Positions 41,880 through 51,730 of a stretch of 64,000 nt of DNA are shown piece after piece. Made by a program: the position numbers and the translations under genes. This stretch comes from Spirogloea muscicola (lineage: Eukaryota > Streptophyta > Zygnematophyceae > Spirogloeales > Spirogloeaceae), in the NCBI GenBank assembly GCA_009602725.1, contig WELB01000025.1, positions 994,678-1,058,677 on the forward strand. Reading direction: 5' to 3'. Position 1 is the first letter of the stretch. Each line of letters begins with the position of its first letter. Under the pieces are notes generated by a model. It had not been told where the DNA came from, did not search any database, and worked only from the letters and a program-made list of their open reading frames with translations.

Positions 41880-43199
41880 ATTTCTGCTGTTGGCCACAGG
41901 GCACGCGGCAAGTTCATGCTCTTGCACTTGCCTGTTGTGCACCTCTGCATCCTCTAGCGACTGCTGCCACAGTTGGGCGTCATCATCTCGGTCTAAGCCA
42001 AAGTAACACTCTGGGTGCCCCTACTCAACCTTGTTGTAGCTCAAAGCACCTTGCTCCTGGGCGAGCCAGGGTGGTTCTGGGCGCCCTCATTATCTGCAGG
42101 CTCAAATGCACGAGCACCTCCTTGACATCGTTTCAAAAAGGGCGTGGTTCTTCGTCCTCCAGGCTTGCAGGTGGCTTCGGCATTCTTGATTGCTGCATGG
42201 AGCTTGATGTCTCTTTTCACATAGCCTATCCTTCTGAGTATGCTAGCTTTCACGTAGCACATAATAGCACAATAGTAGGGGCTACCTCGTTCAACACCCT
42301 CGATTGTTGGCCTACCGGCCTTTGGCAGTCTCGCCCAGTGGGCTCGGGGCTCGGGGCGGCTTGGGTTATGCCCTGTGGTTCAGGCTTGCAGGCATACCTA
42401 CTCTAGAAGCTGGGCAGCTCTCACTGCCCCAGACTCATCTCTCTTCTTTTCGCCACAGTGGCGTACCCTCGAGGCCTGGTGATCTTCTTGCAACCTGGGC
42501 AACTGGCCTCTACTACCTCCTCCAAGCCCATCCAGAGCTGCTGAAGGTATCTGTCACAACATCCGCATGCAGTAACGACATGGGGGGCGCAGCAGCGCTA
42601 CTTCAAGGAGGGGTGTTGGCGACTTGCGACAAAGTGCAAAATGTGCCGCTGCTGACTAGACCAGAGCCAGCTCAATGCCATTTCTCCTGGCGCACTGTAA
42701 TGCTTCCCAATTGGCTGTGCAGCAGCGCCTGGGCACTCTGTGCTTCCTGAATCACTATAAGATGGCAGTGTAAGTGCACAATTCAGGAGGCAGATGTGAC
42801 TAAGGCCTATTGCTTGTGGTAGATGCAGCTGGAAAGTGGAGTGGGTGGACGCTCATGACTGCATGACACTACGTATAGCTTTTTCTGCGAATCCTAAGTA
42901 TCCTGTGCCACCTCATTCTTGGTTTCGATTGTAGGTGCGTGCTGACGGGCCCACACTTGATGAGCCGATCTTGGTGGTGCCGATGCTAATAATTTGGCTG
43001 CAGGACCTGGCACAGCCAAGTACAAGCCATGTTGTAACAGATGTTCTCTCTTCAGTTTTCTATCTACATGGTCTGCTCAAAGAGAACAAGGTAGGTAGAT
43101 GGTGGCTTGTGAGGTATTAAGGTATCTACCTGGATAATGTGCCATTTGACAGGACTAGTCGTTGCACTACAAGCGCTTGGAGTTACAAGCCTTGCCACT

Positions 43200-43275
43200 C
43201 CAAGAAAAAAGTTGAGTATATTAAGTGATGGAGGGCCTGAGTAGCCAAGTACAAAGGCAAGCACATCGGAAGAGG
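43200..43275 (-). mobile_element. Solo class C tail, minus strand
   Basis: Reversed class C tail: TGATGGAGGGCCTGAGTAGC then CAAGTACAAAGGCAAGCACA. It marks the border between blocks P and X here. Confidence 0.7.
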
Positions 43276-43499
43276 AGATTAGAACAATCGATCCAGTGGC
43301 AGATTCGACATGAGACAGATGTGATCTGCCCATTTGTTGCTCTGCCATACCTGTAAGTCAATTGTAGCCACCTAACCGCCTCTGTAGCAGCTTGTACTCG
43401 GTGGGATGCCACTATGACACTCGTGATTCAATAAGTAGCCTTGCTGCCCATGTAAACCTATCAGGTCCAAGACAAATTGAAATGAACATGTTCACTCGA

Positions 43500-44900
43500 G
43501 GTACTGAATGAACATAAGAGACAGATATAAGTAAATTACAAAGAATGTGCAATTGTGGGGTCAACACCCACATCGTGCGGTTAAAATTGTTGCACCTTAG
43601 GATGCCACCAGTGCAGGCAGTCGATGTATTGTGCAGACTTGTCTAGACATTGAGTAGCTACACAAGCGGCTGGCATGAGACCAGGTCCTCTTGTATATGC
43701 GAGCGACCCTTGTAAGAGATGTATGTATGTACAATGCACTTACAGAGGTGTCATAGGTGTGTTGTACATACATTCATGTTCTGACATGCTAAGCAGCAAG
43801 AGCTTGCGTCATGAATGTGCCGCTTGCTGTCTACAGCACACAACTCGGCTGGTGGGGTGAAATATACATACACTAATCAAGCAGTAGCAGCAAGTGGCTG
43901 CAACAATGTGGAGCTTGCTCTACTCTGCTCTACTCTGCTGTACATAAAAATCCCCAATGCTGGTGCATGCGGTGAAGACCTGGGTACCCCACCCACGCCA
44001 GGTCATTTGGCTCGAGCAATGGCACCTCTGGTACCTGCACAAGGTGTTGAGCTCTTGACTGTATGTCAATTTGAAATCTTACCCACCTTTGTTTTCTAAA
44101 GCTCAGGGGAAGAACCCAGAGCTAGAGCTAACCAATGGTTGAGGCTGTCTTATGGCACCGCAAATTTACACAGCATCTTCACTAAATAGGTGACCTTAGG
44201 ACTTGACATTAAGTGCTGAATTTGGCTTCAAGAGCTCGTAACATTTCTACATAGAATCAAAGTCGCACCTCGACTTCAGAGCAGACAATAAAGCAGACAA
44301 TCACATTCACAACACTTGATATGCAGGCGACAAAGGCTTGAGCGTAAGCCATGCAGGTATGCCAAGGAGTCCTAGCTGCAGCAATGTGAGCCTTCACCAT
44401 ATTTCCCAGGCAGTCAACTTGTAGCATCCCGACAAGGACACAGAATCGCACCTCCTGACAAGAGGGAGTGCGGGTGTTTCCCCCCTTGTTTAGGTAGAAG
44501 ATTGTGAGAGCCTACAGGGGATCAGAGCAGACGAACGCATCAGCGACACTTAACAAGCAGGCATTGAAGGCCATAGCAGACACCATGCATGCTTGCCAAG
44601 GGATTCTAGCTACAGCAGCTTGCCCCTTCATCATGTTTCTCAAGCAATCATCGCGCACTTGCTCTCGCTCTCGCTCTTGTTCAAGCTGGGGCTCCCTCTC
44701 TCCCTCCCTCCCTTCCCTCCTCCCTCCCTCCTTCCCTCCCTCGCACCCTCTCTCTCACTTTCTGTGCACTTATGGTCGACTGAATTGAAGCTCACACTAA
44801 ACAATCGCTCTTCGCCCTCCACATTTGCTAGCTGAAATTGCACTCCATGTGATGGATACACAGAGGTGAGGTTGAAGCGTGTCGCATATATGGGCTCTGA
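43500..44900 (+). repeat. Diverged repeat block X, copy 3, with local tandem repeat
   Basis: It aligns with the other X copies at the CTGGIL-encoding stretch (minus strand near 43,600) and at CAAGCAGTAGCAGCAAGTGG (43,878; compare 5,560-5,590). Two adjacent sub-blocks, about 44,280-44,420 and 44,520-44,660, are similar. On the minus strand they give DCLGNMVKAHIAAARTPW and DCLRNMMKGQAAVARIPW followed by related CM...AF.AC...SV stretches. That similarity could reflect duplicated exons of an unknown minus-strand gene. A pyrimidine tract (CTCC-type) covers 44,692-44,757. Confidence 0.5.
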
Positions 44901-44984
44901 CCTCGCAGAAAGCCGCTATGAAGTGCCCCACAAATCTCAAAAACCACGCCTTGACTTCTGGCATTCCTCCGAGCAGCGCTTACT

Positions 44985-45760
44985 ATGTCACCAAGAGGGG
45001 GTGGGAACTGCGGCGGGTCGGAGCCTACGCGTCAGCGCCAGGTGAGAAACGAGGCCACAAGAGGTCAGCAGGCGCCAATTGTACGGCCGCAGGCAGGAAA
45101 CAGCCAGTTCTGTGGTGGGTTTGCGCGTGCTGGCAGGAGTGTGCGAGCTGGTGCGGCGCCAGGACGGCGTAGGAAGCAGGACGCAGTAAGGCCCGCAGCG
45201 AGGCAGGCCTTGGCTCCGGTTGCTTCCAGCCGTGTCAGGGCCAGCGAACGGAGTGGGTATCGAGTGATGGCCAGGAAGCCGGAGCGAGGCCCCGGCACCG
45301 TTAGAGCGTGCGAGCGCATCACGATTCGCATTGGGATTGGCGCATTGTTGCGCGGCGGCGCAGCACCTCGCGGGAGGAGGCGGGTTGCCGTCGGCGTCGT
45401 CGCGGCCGGCGAGGGCCCCGGCGGGCGCCCCGGCTGGGGCGCCGCTGGCGGCGGCGGCGGCGGCGGCGGCGGCGGAGCGGGAGGTGGAGGGGCAGATGAT
45501 GAGAAGGGGCTGCGCTGGTGGCTGGGAGCCACGCCCGGGCGAGCGGGCAACGGAGCAGCAAGTACGATGCGCGGGAAGAGGCGCGCGGCTGGGTTGGGTG
45601 CGCAAACCGGTGGGCGAGGCTCCGTCATGCCTCGTCTGCCCCTGCCATCGCTTGGCCACAGCAGCTGAGGGCGTCGGGAGGCGCGGGAGGAAGGTCTTCC
45701 AAGGCGGGCGAGGGCCGTGATATGCCAGCCCACGAAAGATTGACCGAAGGAGGAGGCGGC
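44985..45760 (+). repeat. GC-rich block Z, copy 3
   Basis: CpG-rich sequence with a GGC run (about 45,445-45,480). Long overlapping frames exist on both strands (up to 320 codons), as expected for GC-rich DNA. They share nothing with known proteins by eye. A reversed class D tail (GAGGGCCGTGATATGCCAGC) sits at 45,710-45,745. Confidence 0.4.
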
Positions 45761-46380
45761 TGAGAAGGCAGCAATCTGTGGCCGTGGAAATGATGGGGAT
45801 AGGAATCGATGTCTTGAGAGGGAGAATGTGCGTGGGCCGCTGGCGGGGTGGCGGATGGAGACCGCTACCCTGCCCACCCTTTTGCACGGGACACATCAGG
45901 TGGAGGGCAACAGCGGGTCTTCTGTCTTGCAAATCAAGACAAGGAGTCATTAAGTTTAGGTGTTAAATGTTCTTTGTCATAACCGGCACATGCGGACCCC
46001 ACTGCGCGGCGCCCTTCTCGCAGCTTGTCCTCAGCCAGCCGACAGCCGAAGCGTGGCGTAAATGCGCTGCCGCCCCTATCTCAGGGATTCACAGCGCTGT
46101 TTCTTTGAACTCGCAGAGTTGCCGAGAAGCCAGACCCTGCCTGCTGCAAGCCTCCTACATCTGCATCAGCATCCGTGTGTGTAGCCCATCGGCCCGGTCT
46201 TTCGGCTAGCGCGGATGCCTGGAAAGTATCAGCGCTTCCCCAGTCCAACCAATTTTGCAAAACGTAGGCAAAGTCGCGCGGTCGTGAATAGCGGGACGGC
46301 ACCAGCAGGAGCCGAAGGAAGAAAGCGGCTCTTTTCAAGAAGGCGAGGATGAACAAGGTCCAGAGATGTCGGACACTCGT
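45761..46380. other. No recognised gene
   Basis: No recognised feature. The next LINE begins at its right edge. Confidence 0.4.
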
Positions 46381-47160
46381 ACTCAAAAAGAGGGAGGGGC
46401 TCCGTTAAAGAATACGTCCATCATGCCTATCCTGCAGAAGGCGGATGGACTCCATACTTGGCGGGTCGACCTGGTGGCCACCATGCCGGGCGGCGGTCCG
46501 CGCATCATCGCGACGTGGTCACCACAGATGTGGTGGACCCTTCCGGGGATTCTGCCTCAAGGGCTGGCCATGCAGCGGCGCACGCTGCTTCCGCAGCAAA
46601 GGGAGAAGCACGCAGATCACCCGGCAGGGGACGAGTTCGTCCTCCTAGCCATCGATGTGCACGGGGCTCTCTCTTTTTTGAGAAGGGCTCGCCCATTGAG
46701 GATAGGGGCTAGAAAAGGCCAGCCCGAAAGAGAATGAACAAAAGACATTTGTGGTCCCAGGCTCGACTTGTTGGCCCAGCTTGCGCGACGTGCTGTGTCC
46801 CGCAGGCGAGGCGAGCAGGCCGACTTCAAAGCTGCCGGCTCGCTAGCTCAGGTCTTTTGTATGTAGCTCTTCATCTCACTCCAGCGGTCCATGGCCACAC
46901 GCCTTGCATCTGCGTGCTGGCCGTGCTCAAGCTGCAGGCTCTGCCTTTCGCCAAGGGGATTGTTTTCCGGCAGCTAACCTGTCGGTTTTGAGGCTCCTCA
47001 CTTGTCGCTACTGAGTGGTCCATCCTCCACCCGTTCTGACATAGTACTACGGGCCCCTCCGTCATTTGGCTCCTTAGAAGCTTTGGCAATTCTTTTCGGG
47101 CTGGCTTTTCACAGCCCTTGCCCCCATTGGTAGAGCCACTTCTTCTTCTTGGTGTAGTGA
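46381..47160 (+). mobile_element. Class D RGY LINE 3' half, interrupted
   Basis: Codons for KNTSIMPILQKADGLHTWRV, DLVATMPGGGPRIIA and HADHPAGDEFVLLAIDVHGA match the endonuclease region, with a frameshift in the middle (about 46,505-46,590). After a foreign insert at about 46,661-46,744 the body resumes (LDLLAQLARRAVSRR, AAGSLAQVF, a stop, SLQRSMA). It ends in a degraded terminal peptide near 47,010. The class D tail has hairpin GGGCTGGCTTTTCACAGCCC at 47,099-47,118. Confidence 0.82.
46661..46744 (-). mobile_element. Tail-only class A insertion inside a LINE body
   Basis: About 80 bases reading, on the minus strand, TTTTGTTCATTCTCTTTC, GGGCTGGCCTTTTCTAGCCC and CTCAATGGGCGAGCCC are inserted between the codons for VHGA and those for LDLLAQ of the host LINE. 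No coding part came with it and no clear target duplication is seen. Confidence 0.8.
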
Positions 47161-47574
47161 CGGGCAAGAGGTCCAGGAAAATGATTGCTGGAACAGCGTC
47201 GATGAAAGCCAGCCAGGTGCATATAGAGGGTCTTCATGATTACATAGCGCAGCCACAACGGAGCCAGGGAGGATACGGTACCTGGCAGGATGTGACACCC
47301 GCCCGCTTCCCGGCATTCAAGGTCATTGACTGTTACATTGTCCGCTCCCGCTGACTGCTGATTATCGCTTAGTCCGATCTTGCTACACTACTCCCCCCAT
47401 TAGCTGGGCGTTCCCGCGTCTCCAACGTCCGCCGTCGCGTCAAGGGGCACATCAACAGGCTTCAAGGCGTCGAGGAGGGAGGTCCTGTGGGGAGCACGCC
47501 CCACGCCAGGCTGCGTTCCAGCCACCTCCGCTGCACTCGAGGCCTTCGCCCGCCTGGGCCGTCTGGTCAGGCCG
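47161..47574. other. No recognised gene
   Basis: No recognised feature in about 400 bases. Confidence 0.4.
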
Positions 47575-47815
47575 CTCTCCCGCTATAGCTGCAGCCTCTG
47601 GCTTTCGTCAAGGAAAGACGCTTCGTCAGGGGGATTGCTCTCCGGCTAATTAGTTCTTCTGAAATGCGGCTCCTCAATGGAGGTTACTGTGTGATTACCT
47701 TACCGGGAAGCGCTTTTGGCCCCTTCGAACCTTGTCTTTTCGGGCTGGCTGTTCACAGCCCTCGCCCTACTTTGGAGAGCCACTTTCTCCCGCTGGGACT
47801 GACCGCCGCCGAGGT
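47575..47815 (+). mobile_element. Class D RGY LINE 3' end
   Basis: Codons for AAASGFRQGK and later MRLLNGGY (47,664-47,690; stop read through) are followed by the class D tail: CGCTTTTGGCCCCTTCGAAC, GGGCTGGCTGTTCACAGCCC and GAGAGCCACTTTCTC. Confidence 0.75.
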
Positions 47816-47824
47816 CAGCGCCCC

Positions 47825-47905
47825 TCAAAGGAAGGAAAGTGCTCGCCCATTGAGAATAGGGGCTGGAAAACCAGCCCGAAAAAGAATGAACAAAGGAGCT
47901 CCTTT
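47825..47905 (-). mobile_element. Solo class A tail, minus strand
   Basis: On the minus strand: TTTGTTCATTCTTTTTC, hairpin GGGCTGG-TTTT-CCAGCCCC, then CTATTCTCAATGGGCGAGCA. It is tail-to-tail with the class D tail just to its left and head-to-tail with the class C LINE to its right. Confidence 0.85.
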
Positions 47906-47934
47906 GCTCGGCCCCCGCTCAAGGTAAGGTTTTG

Positions 47935-48240
47935 TGTATTAGAAACAAATGTAGGCCAAATGGCCAAGTCCAAAGGCAAGCACATCTAAAGATCTACATA
48001 ATCTACAGCAGATTGACCTGTTCAATAACCACCGGTCAAAGCATAAAGGTCACTAATCGATGCTGGAATACTAGATGCCAGAAACGGAGCCCTTCTGCCA
48101 CAACTAGAGCTCGCCCAGCTTTCTGGTGCAAGGCACTAGCTGAGCACGCTGCAAACAGGCCGAAACTCGTCGTCGCAAGAGCGACAGATATGCAGCTGGC
48201 AAGCCCATCTCAGCCGGAAACACATCTGCACGTCGAGTGT
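47935..48240 (-). mobile_element. Class C RGY LINE 3' end, minus strand
   Basis: On the minus strand the codons for YLSLLRRRVSACLQRAQ and a GEL.LW-type damaged middle are followed by the class C tail (CTTTGGACTTGGCCATTTGG, CTACATTTGTTTCTAATACA). It closely resembles 9,470-9,735 and 58,965-59,215. Confidence 0.82.
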
Positions 48241-48429
48241 AGCCTAAATTGGCAATGTTTTGAAGGAGTGTGGAAACGAGGACCTCGACAGCCAATTATG
48301 TCGAAAGGGGGCTGCCCGTGCGCCTCCGGGCCTCCTTCCCGCCCTCTCCGGCCCCTTCATTTCCTGTTTGTAGAGAATCACTTTTTGTCAGAGTGGACGG
48401 GGCTTCCAGAGGGCACGGAGCACGCGGCT

Positions 48430-51310
48430 TTAAGAAGAAAGCGCGGCCAGATTGACTGTGGCTGGGAAAGGCCAGCCCAAAGGAATGGACAAGGTCCGAA
48501 GGAGCCGGAGTGCGAAGGACTAGGACTAAGACATCAGCCAGGAGACGCTCAGTAACTTCTAGTAAGGAGATGCAAGTCGGAGTAGCTAGCCGGCGGAGAG
48601 ACGTCGCCTTGACAGAAGCCGGAGGCCGCCGCCAAAAGCTCGGCCTGCGCGCAAGTGAACCGCGAATGCAAGGGCCTGCCAGGTCCGGGTGCGCCGCGAG
48701 CAGCTCCTGGTGGGCTGAGCGAAGCAACACCTGGAACGGCAGCGCACCCATGTCGACCTCCACCATCGCCTGCTCCAGTGCACGCCGGCCGTGGACCATG
48801 AAGCGCTGGGCCACGGAGCGGCAGCCTGCGCCCAGCTGCCGAGGTATGCAGCCCGGCAACAATGGGCGAGCGGGCGCAGGCCGAGACCACCGTGGCTGAG
48901 GGGTAGCGCCGCCTGGTGGATAGCGGCTGGCGACTGGAGGAAGCCCTGGTGGCGGACCAGGGCTGCCAAGCTCGCCACCATGCCTGCATGAAGTACTGGG
49001 GCTGCTGCCCAATGGCCTTGGTCTAACATGGCCAACGACAGCTGCATACGCCGCCAATGCCCCTGGGGACGGGGGAGTGGCCGGCGTCAAGTACTGGGGC
49101 CGCTGCCCAATGGCCTTGTCAACATGGCCAATGACAGCTGCATATCGTCCAGCTCGGGAAGCCGGGCCGCAGGCTGAAGATGCTCCGCAAGGTGGGCTCG
49201 CAGCTGCCCCTCCACGAAGGACGGCGCGCCGATGGGGACCCCCCAGCAGGGTGAAGCCATCTGCTGGAGTCTGGCAGCCGGTGGGCAGCGTCAGGGTGGG
49301 TGGGAGGCCGCAGGGAGACCAAGCTGCGCACTTCGACGCCCCGGTGGACTGGCTGAGGGTGGCCAGCTGCAGCTCAAAGGTGACAAAGGCCGCCGCCACG
49401 TCTTCCGGAGGGCCGACTATGGTGGTGTCGTCCGCGAAGGTGGGGAGTAGGACTCCTGGGTGTGCCACCGCGGTATCCTGCAGAGCCCGGTGGTGAGCAA
49501 GCGCAAAGTAGAAGCCGGCGAGGGGGTCCCCTTGCCGCGTGCCCGCTTGGGACTGCAGGACCTCCACTTGATCACCCCCTGTCCGCTAGAGGAGGTCGCT
49601 GGGCTGACCGTACCCCAAGCGGAAAAAGGGTACCAGGGAGGGGAAGGATGCCCGGAGCTCCTCCGCAATACTGGCGCGCTCCACAGTGTTGAAGGCATTC
49701 TTCACGTCAACAGCCAGCACCAGCCACCCCGGGTGCTGGTCCAAAGTCGCACGAACCCCATGGACGACGGCCTCGCCCCCACTCCGCAGCCCCGCGCCGT
49801 ACAGGTGTGACGCCATGTGCACCTGCGCCGGCCCCACATGCTGCTGCCAAAGTACGCGATTCACCAGGCGGTACAGGACCTCCCCATGGGCAATGGGCCT
49901 GACTCCCCCTCTCGGCTTGTCGTGGGCGAGCAGCGTGCTGGTGCACAGTACGCCGCGGATGCTGGCCGGCACATTGTCTTGGGCCATATGCTGGTAGATC
50001 TGCAGCAGCGCGTTGAAGTCTGCCGCCTCACCCTCGAGGAAGATCTCCTGCAGGTGCTCAGTTAGCATGCGGGAGGGGCCGCCGGCGGCTGCGCGATGGC
50101 TGGTCTGGAGAGCCTTCTTGAGGGCGTCGGCTTCCAAGACCACATCTCCGGTGGGGTGAACGCGGCCAACCACGGTGGCAGGGGGGAGCTGGCCGGGGGG
50201 TGGAGGGAGTCCAGAGCCGCCCTGGTTGCCGCATTGGTTGGCGCCAGCATCGCATCGTCCAGGGCCTGCACAGCCCGGGAGACCTCACCCGCGTGGCCGT
50301 AGCGAAGAGCCCTGCGGACGCTGGCGGCTCGGTCGTGTGTTGCCCCTCGGCCACCACGATTGGCCGCGGACGCCGCCACGGTGCGTCGTGCCTCGCCAGG
50401 AGCTCCTCCCAGTGCCCGCTCTCAAACAACTGGACGCGTTCCAAGAGGGGCTGCTGGCCCTGCTTGCGGCTGTCGGGAGAGACCTGCCCGAGCAACAGCC
50501 GTGGGAAGAGGATGGACAACTTCCACGCCGCCTCGTCCCTGTGGTCCGCGACGATCCGCTGCGTCACCGGGTGGAGCGCACGGCGGAGGTGTGGGCACGC
50601 CCAGCGCAAAATAGAATTGCGGCCAGGTCAAGGCCTGCCAGCCACTGCCAGTGGTGAGGCGTGGGCGGGGACGGTGCGGGAGGCCTGCCTGGTCTGCCCC
50701 GACGACCACCCGCCGCCACTGCGCTCCGCGCCTGCTCCGCACGGTTGCTGTTGCACGTGCGAGTTTCCTGGTGGTTGTACCGGCCTTGAGGATGGGGGAG
50801 CGTGGTCACCTCGTGGGTCCCATCGCATCTCAGGGGTGGAGGCGATAACGCCTGACACTTCTCTCGGGCGGGAGGCGATAGAGTAGTGGCCTCCATGAAA
50901 TGCTCCGTGGTATGCTCCGCCTGAGTAGTTGCCAGGGCCGTGACGATGGGGCTGCAACCCGCGATGGCCGCTGCGGGCGGAGTGCCGGTGGGGCTGGCAT
51001 GCCCCTTGCAGTGTCGCCGATGCACGGAGACCCCATGGGGAGGTGCGAAGTCCCGCGGGCGGGTGGGGCACGGCGCGCGCGGGGGCTTCGCAGGCGAGGG
51101 TGGCGACGCGGAAGAAGGGGGGGCTGCGGCGGAGGTGGCGTGGTGGCGGCATGGAAGGCGGCGAGGGCGAGAAACCGCTGCTTCGCCTCACACAGAACCG
51201 CCGCGCACACAGCGCCGCCTTGCCACACACAGAGCCGTCGCGCACACAGCGCCGCTTCGCCTCACACAGAGCCGCCGCGCACACAGCGCCACTTCGCCGC
51301 ACTCAGAGCC
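48430..51310 (-). mobile_element. Near full-length RGY LINE, minus strand, T2 tail
   Basis: Read from right to left it has a 5' region with tandem repeats (51,310-51,188) and an N-terminal part with HHWQWLAGLDLAAILF near 50,640. Next is a conserved block RWACPHLRRALHPVTQRIVA (50,605-50,545). An RT is split over frames: VRPIAHGEVLYRLVNRVLWQ, motif A VLAVDVKNAFNTV near 49,700, motif B TRQGDPLAGFYFAL near 49,520-49,560, and motif C PTFADDTTIV near 49,430, where Phe replaces the usual Tyr. The C-terminal half is shuffled: one segment is duplicated around 48,990-49,130, and the knuckle plus endonuclease are deleted (join near 48,690). It ends YSDLHLLTRSY-stop near 48,550. The T2 tail (GGGCTGGCCTTTCCCAGCCA, CAGTCAATCTGGCCGCGC) closes at 48,430. 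Dead, but it defines class T2 and the family's 5' end. Confidence 0.9.
51188..51310 (-). repeat. Tandem repeat at the LINE 5' end, about 3.5 units
   Basis: Units of about 35-38 bases contain CACACAGAGCCGCCGCGCAC followed by ACAGCGCCGCTTCGC (plus strand). They lie at the upstream end of the minus-strand LINE, where many LINEs carry promoter monomers. The minus strand is open through them as a Cys/Arg-rich frame. Confidence 0.7.
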
Positions 51311-51369
51311 ACAAGATTGTTTGGGCCTATCCTATCTTCTGCCGGGGCCTCCCTTATCTAGCTCGGGCC

Positions 51370-51590
51370 GCATACCTCTTTCAGCGGCGCTCCAGCTCCC
51401 CAAGTTAGCTTGTCAGATTTGTTTGTGCTCACCCGTGGGTACTAATGTCATCTTAGATACCTTAGATTAGGTCTCCGTATTATGTAGCATTGTTTAGTCT
51501 GCACTCGACTCTGCCTGAACAATGTATTGGCTTGAATTGGCCTCCCTTTCAATTCATGCGCCCCGCGCGCCTTCTCTCTCTTTCAGCCTG
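51370..51590 (+). mobile_element. Class B LINE 3' end
   Basis: CAGCTCCCCAAGTTAGCTTG (terminal-codon region, same as 32,973-32,990) is followed by the class B tail with CCGTATTATGTAGCATTG, CTCTGCCTGAACAATGTATT, GGCCTCCCTTTCAATTCATG and CGCCCCGCGCGCC. A class C fragment begins directly after it. Confidence 0.82.
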
Positions 51591-51715
51591 CTCAGGCTAA
51601 TGCTTAGCACCAGAAAGCTGGGCGAGCTCTAGATAGTGACCCTAAACCCTAAACTTTAAACCCCAATCATGTATTGACCCGTGGTTACTGAGAGGGTCTT
51701 ATCTAGGGAGACTCC
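51591..51715 (+). mobile_element. Class C LINE fragment carrying a telomere-like patch
   Basis: It begins CCTGCTCAGGCTAATG, the same start point as the copy at 58,968, and runs GCGAGCTCTAG. A short deletion follows, then TAGTGACC, a telomere-like patch, and TATTGACCCGTGGTTACTGA. Intact relatives (9,590-9,636) have a continuous TAGTGACCTTTATATTTTGA here. Confidence 0.82.
51640..51664 (+). repeat. Telomere-like repeat inside a LINE
   Basis: CCCTAAACCCTAAACTTTAA followed by ACCCC lies between TAGTGAC and CAATCATGTATTGACCCG of a class C LINE. The flanks are contiguous in related copies, so the patch was inserted, most simply as filler at a repaired break. Confidence 0.88.
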
Positions 51716-51730
51716 CATCAGCCTAGCAGA

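Larger units (their letters stand above)
39401..43195 (+). repeat. Diverged repeat block P, copy 3
   Basis: It aligns with copy 2 (21,310-25,430) and copy 1 (2,200-4,030) at the landmarks listed there. The first kilobase is a run of GCC/CCG trinucleotides giving Pro/Ala/Arg-rich frames in every phase. A plus-strand frame is open at 39,371-40,414, but it is compositional and not kept in the other copies. The block is interrupted at 41,395-41,876 by GT repeats and a mitochondrial fragment absent from copy 2. Confidence 0.6.

Noticed and set aside
41785-42406. Cys/Val-repeat proteins next to the second GT tract
   Set aside because: Direct translation of the GT microsatellite.
44985-45950. Long overlapping open frames on both strands (227 and 320 codons)
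   Set aside because: They lie in a CpG-rich block with GGC repeats, overlap on opposite strands, show low-complexity Pro/Ala/Arg/Gly composition and have no partner frame in the other GC-rich copies.
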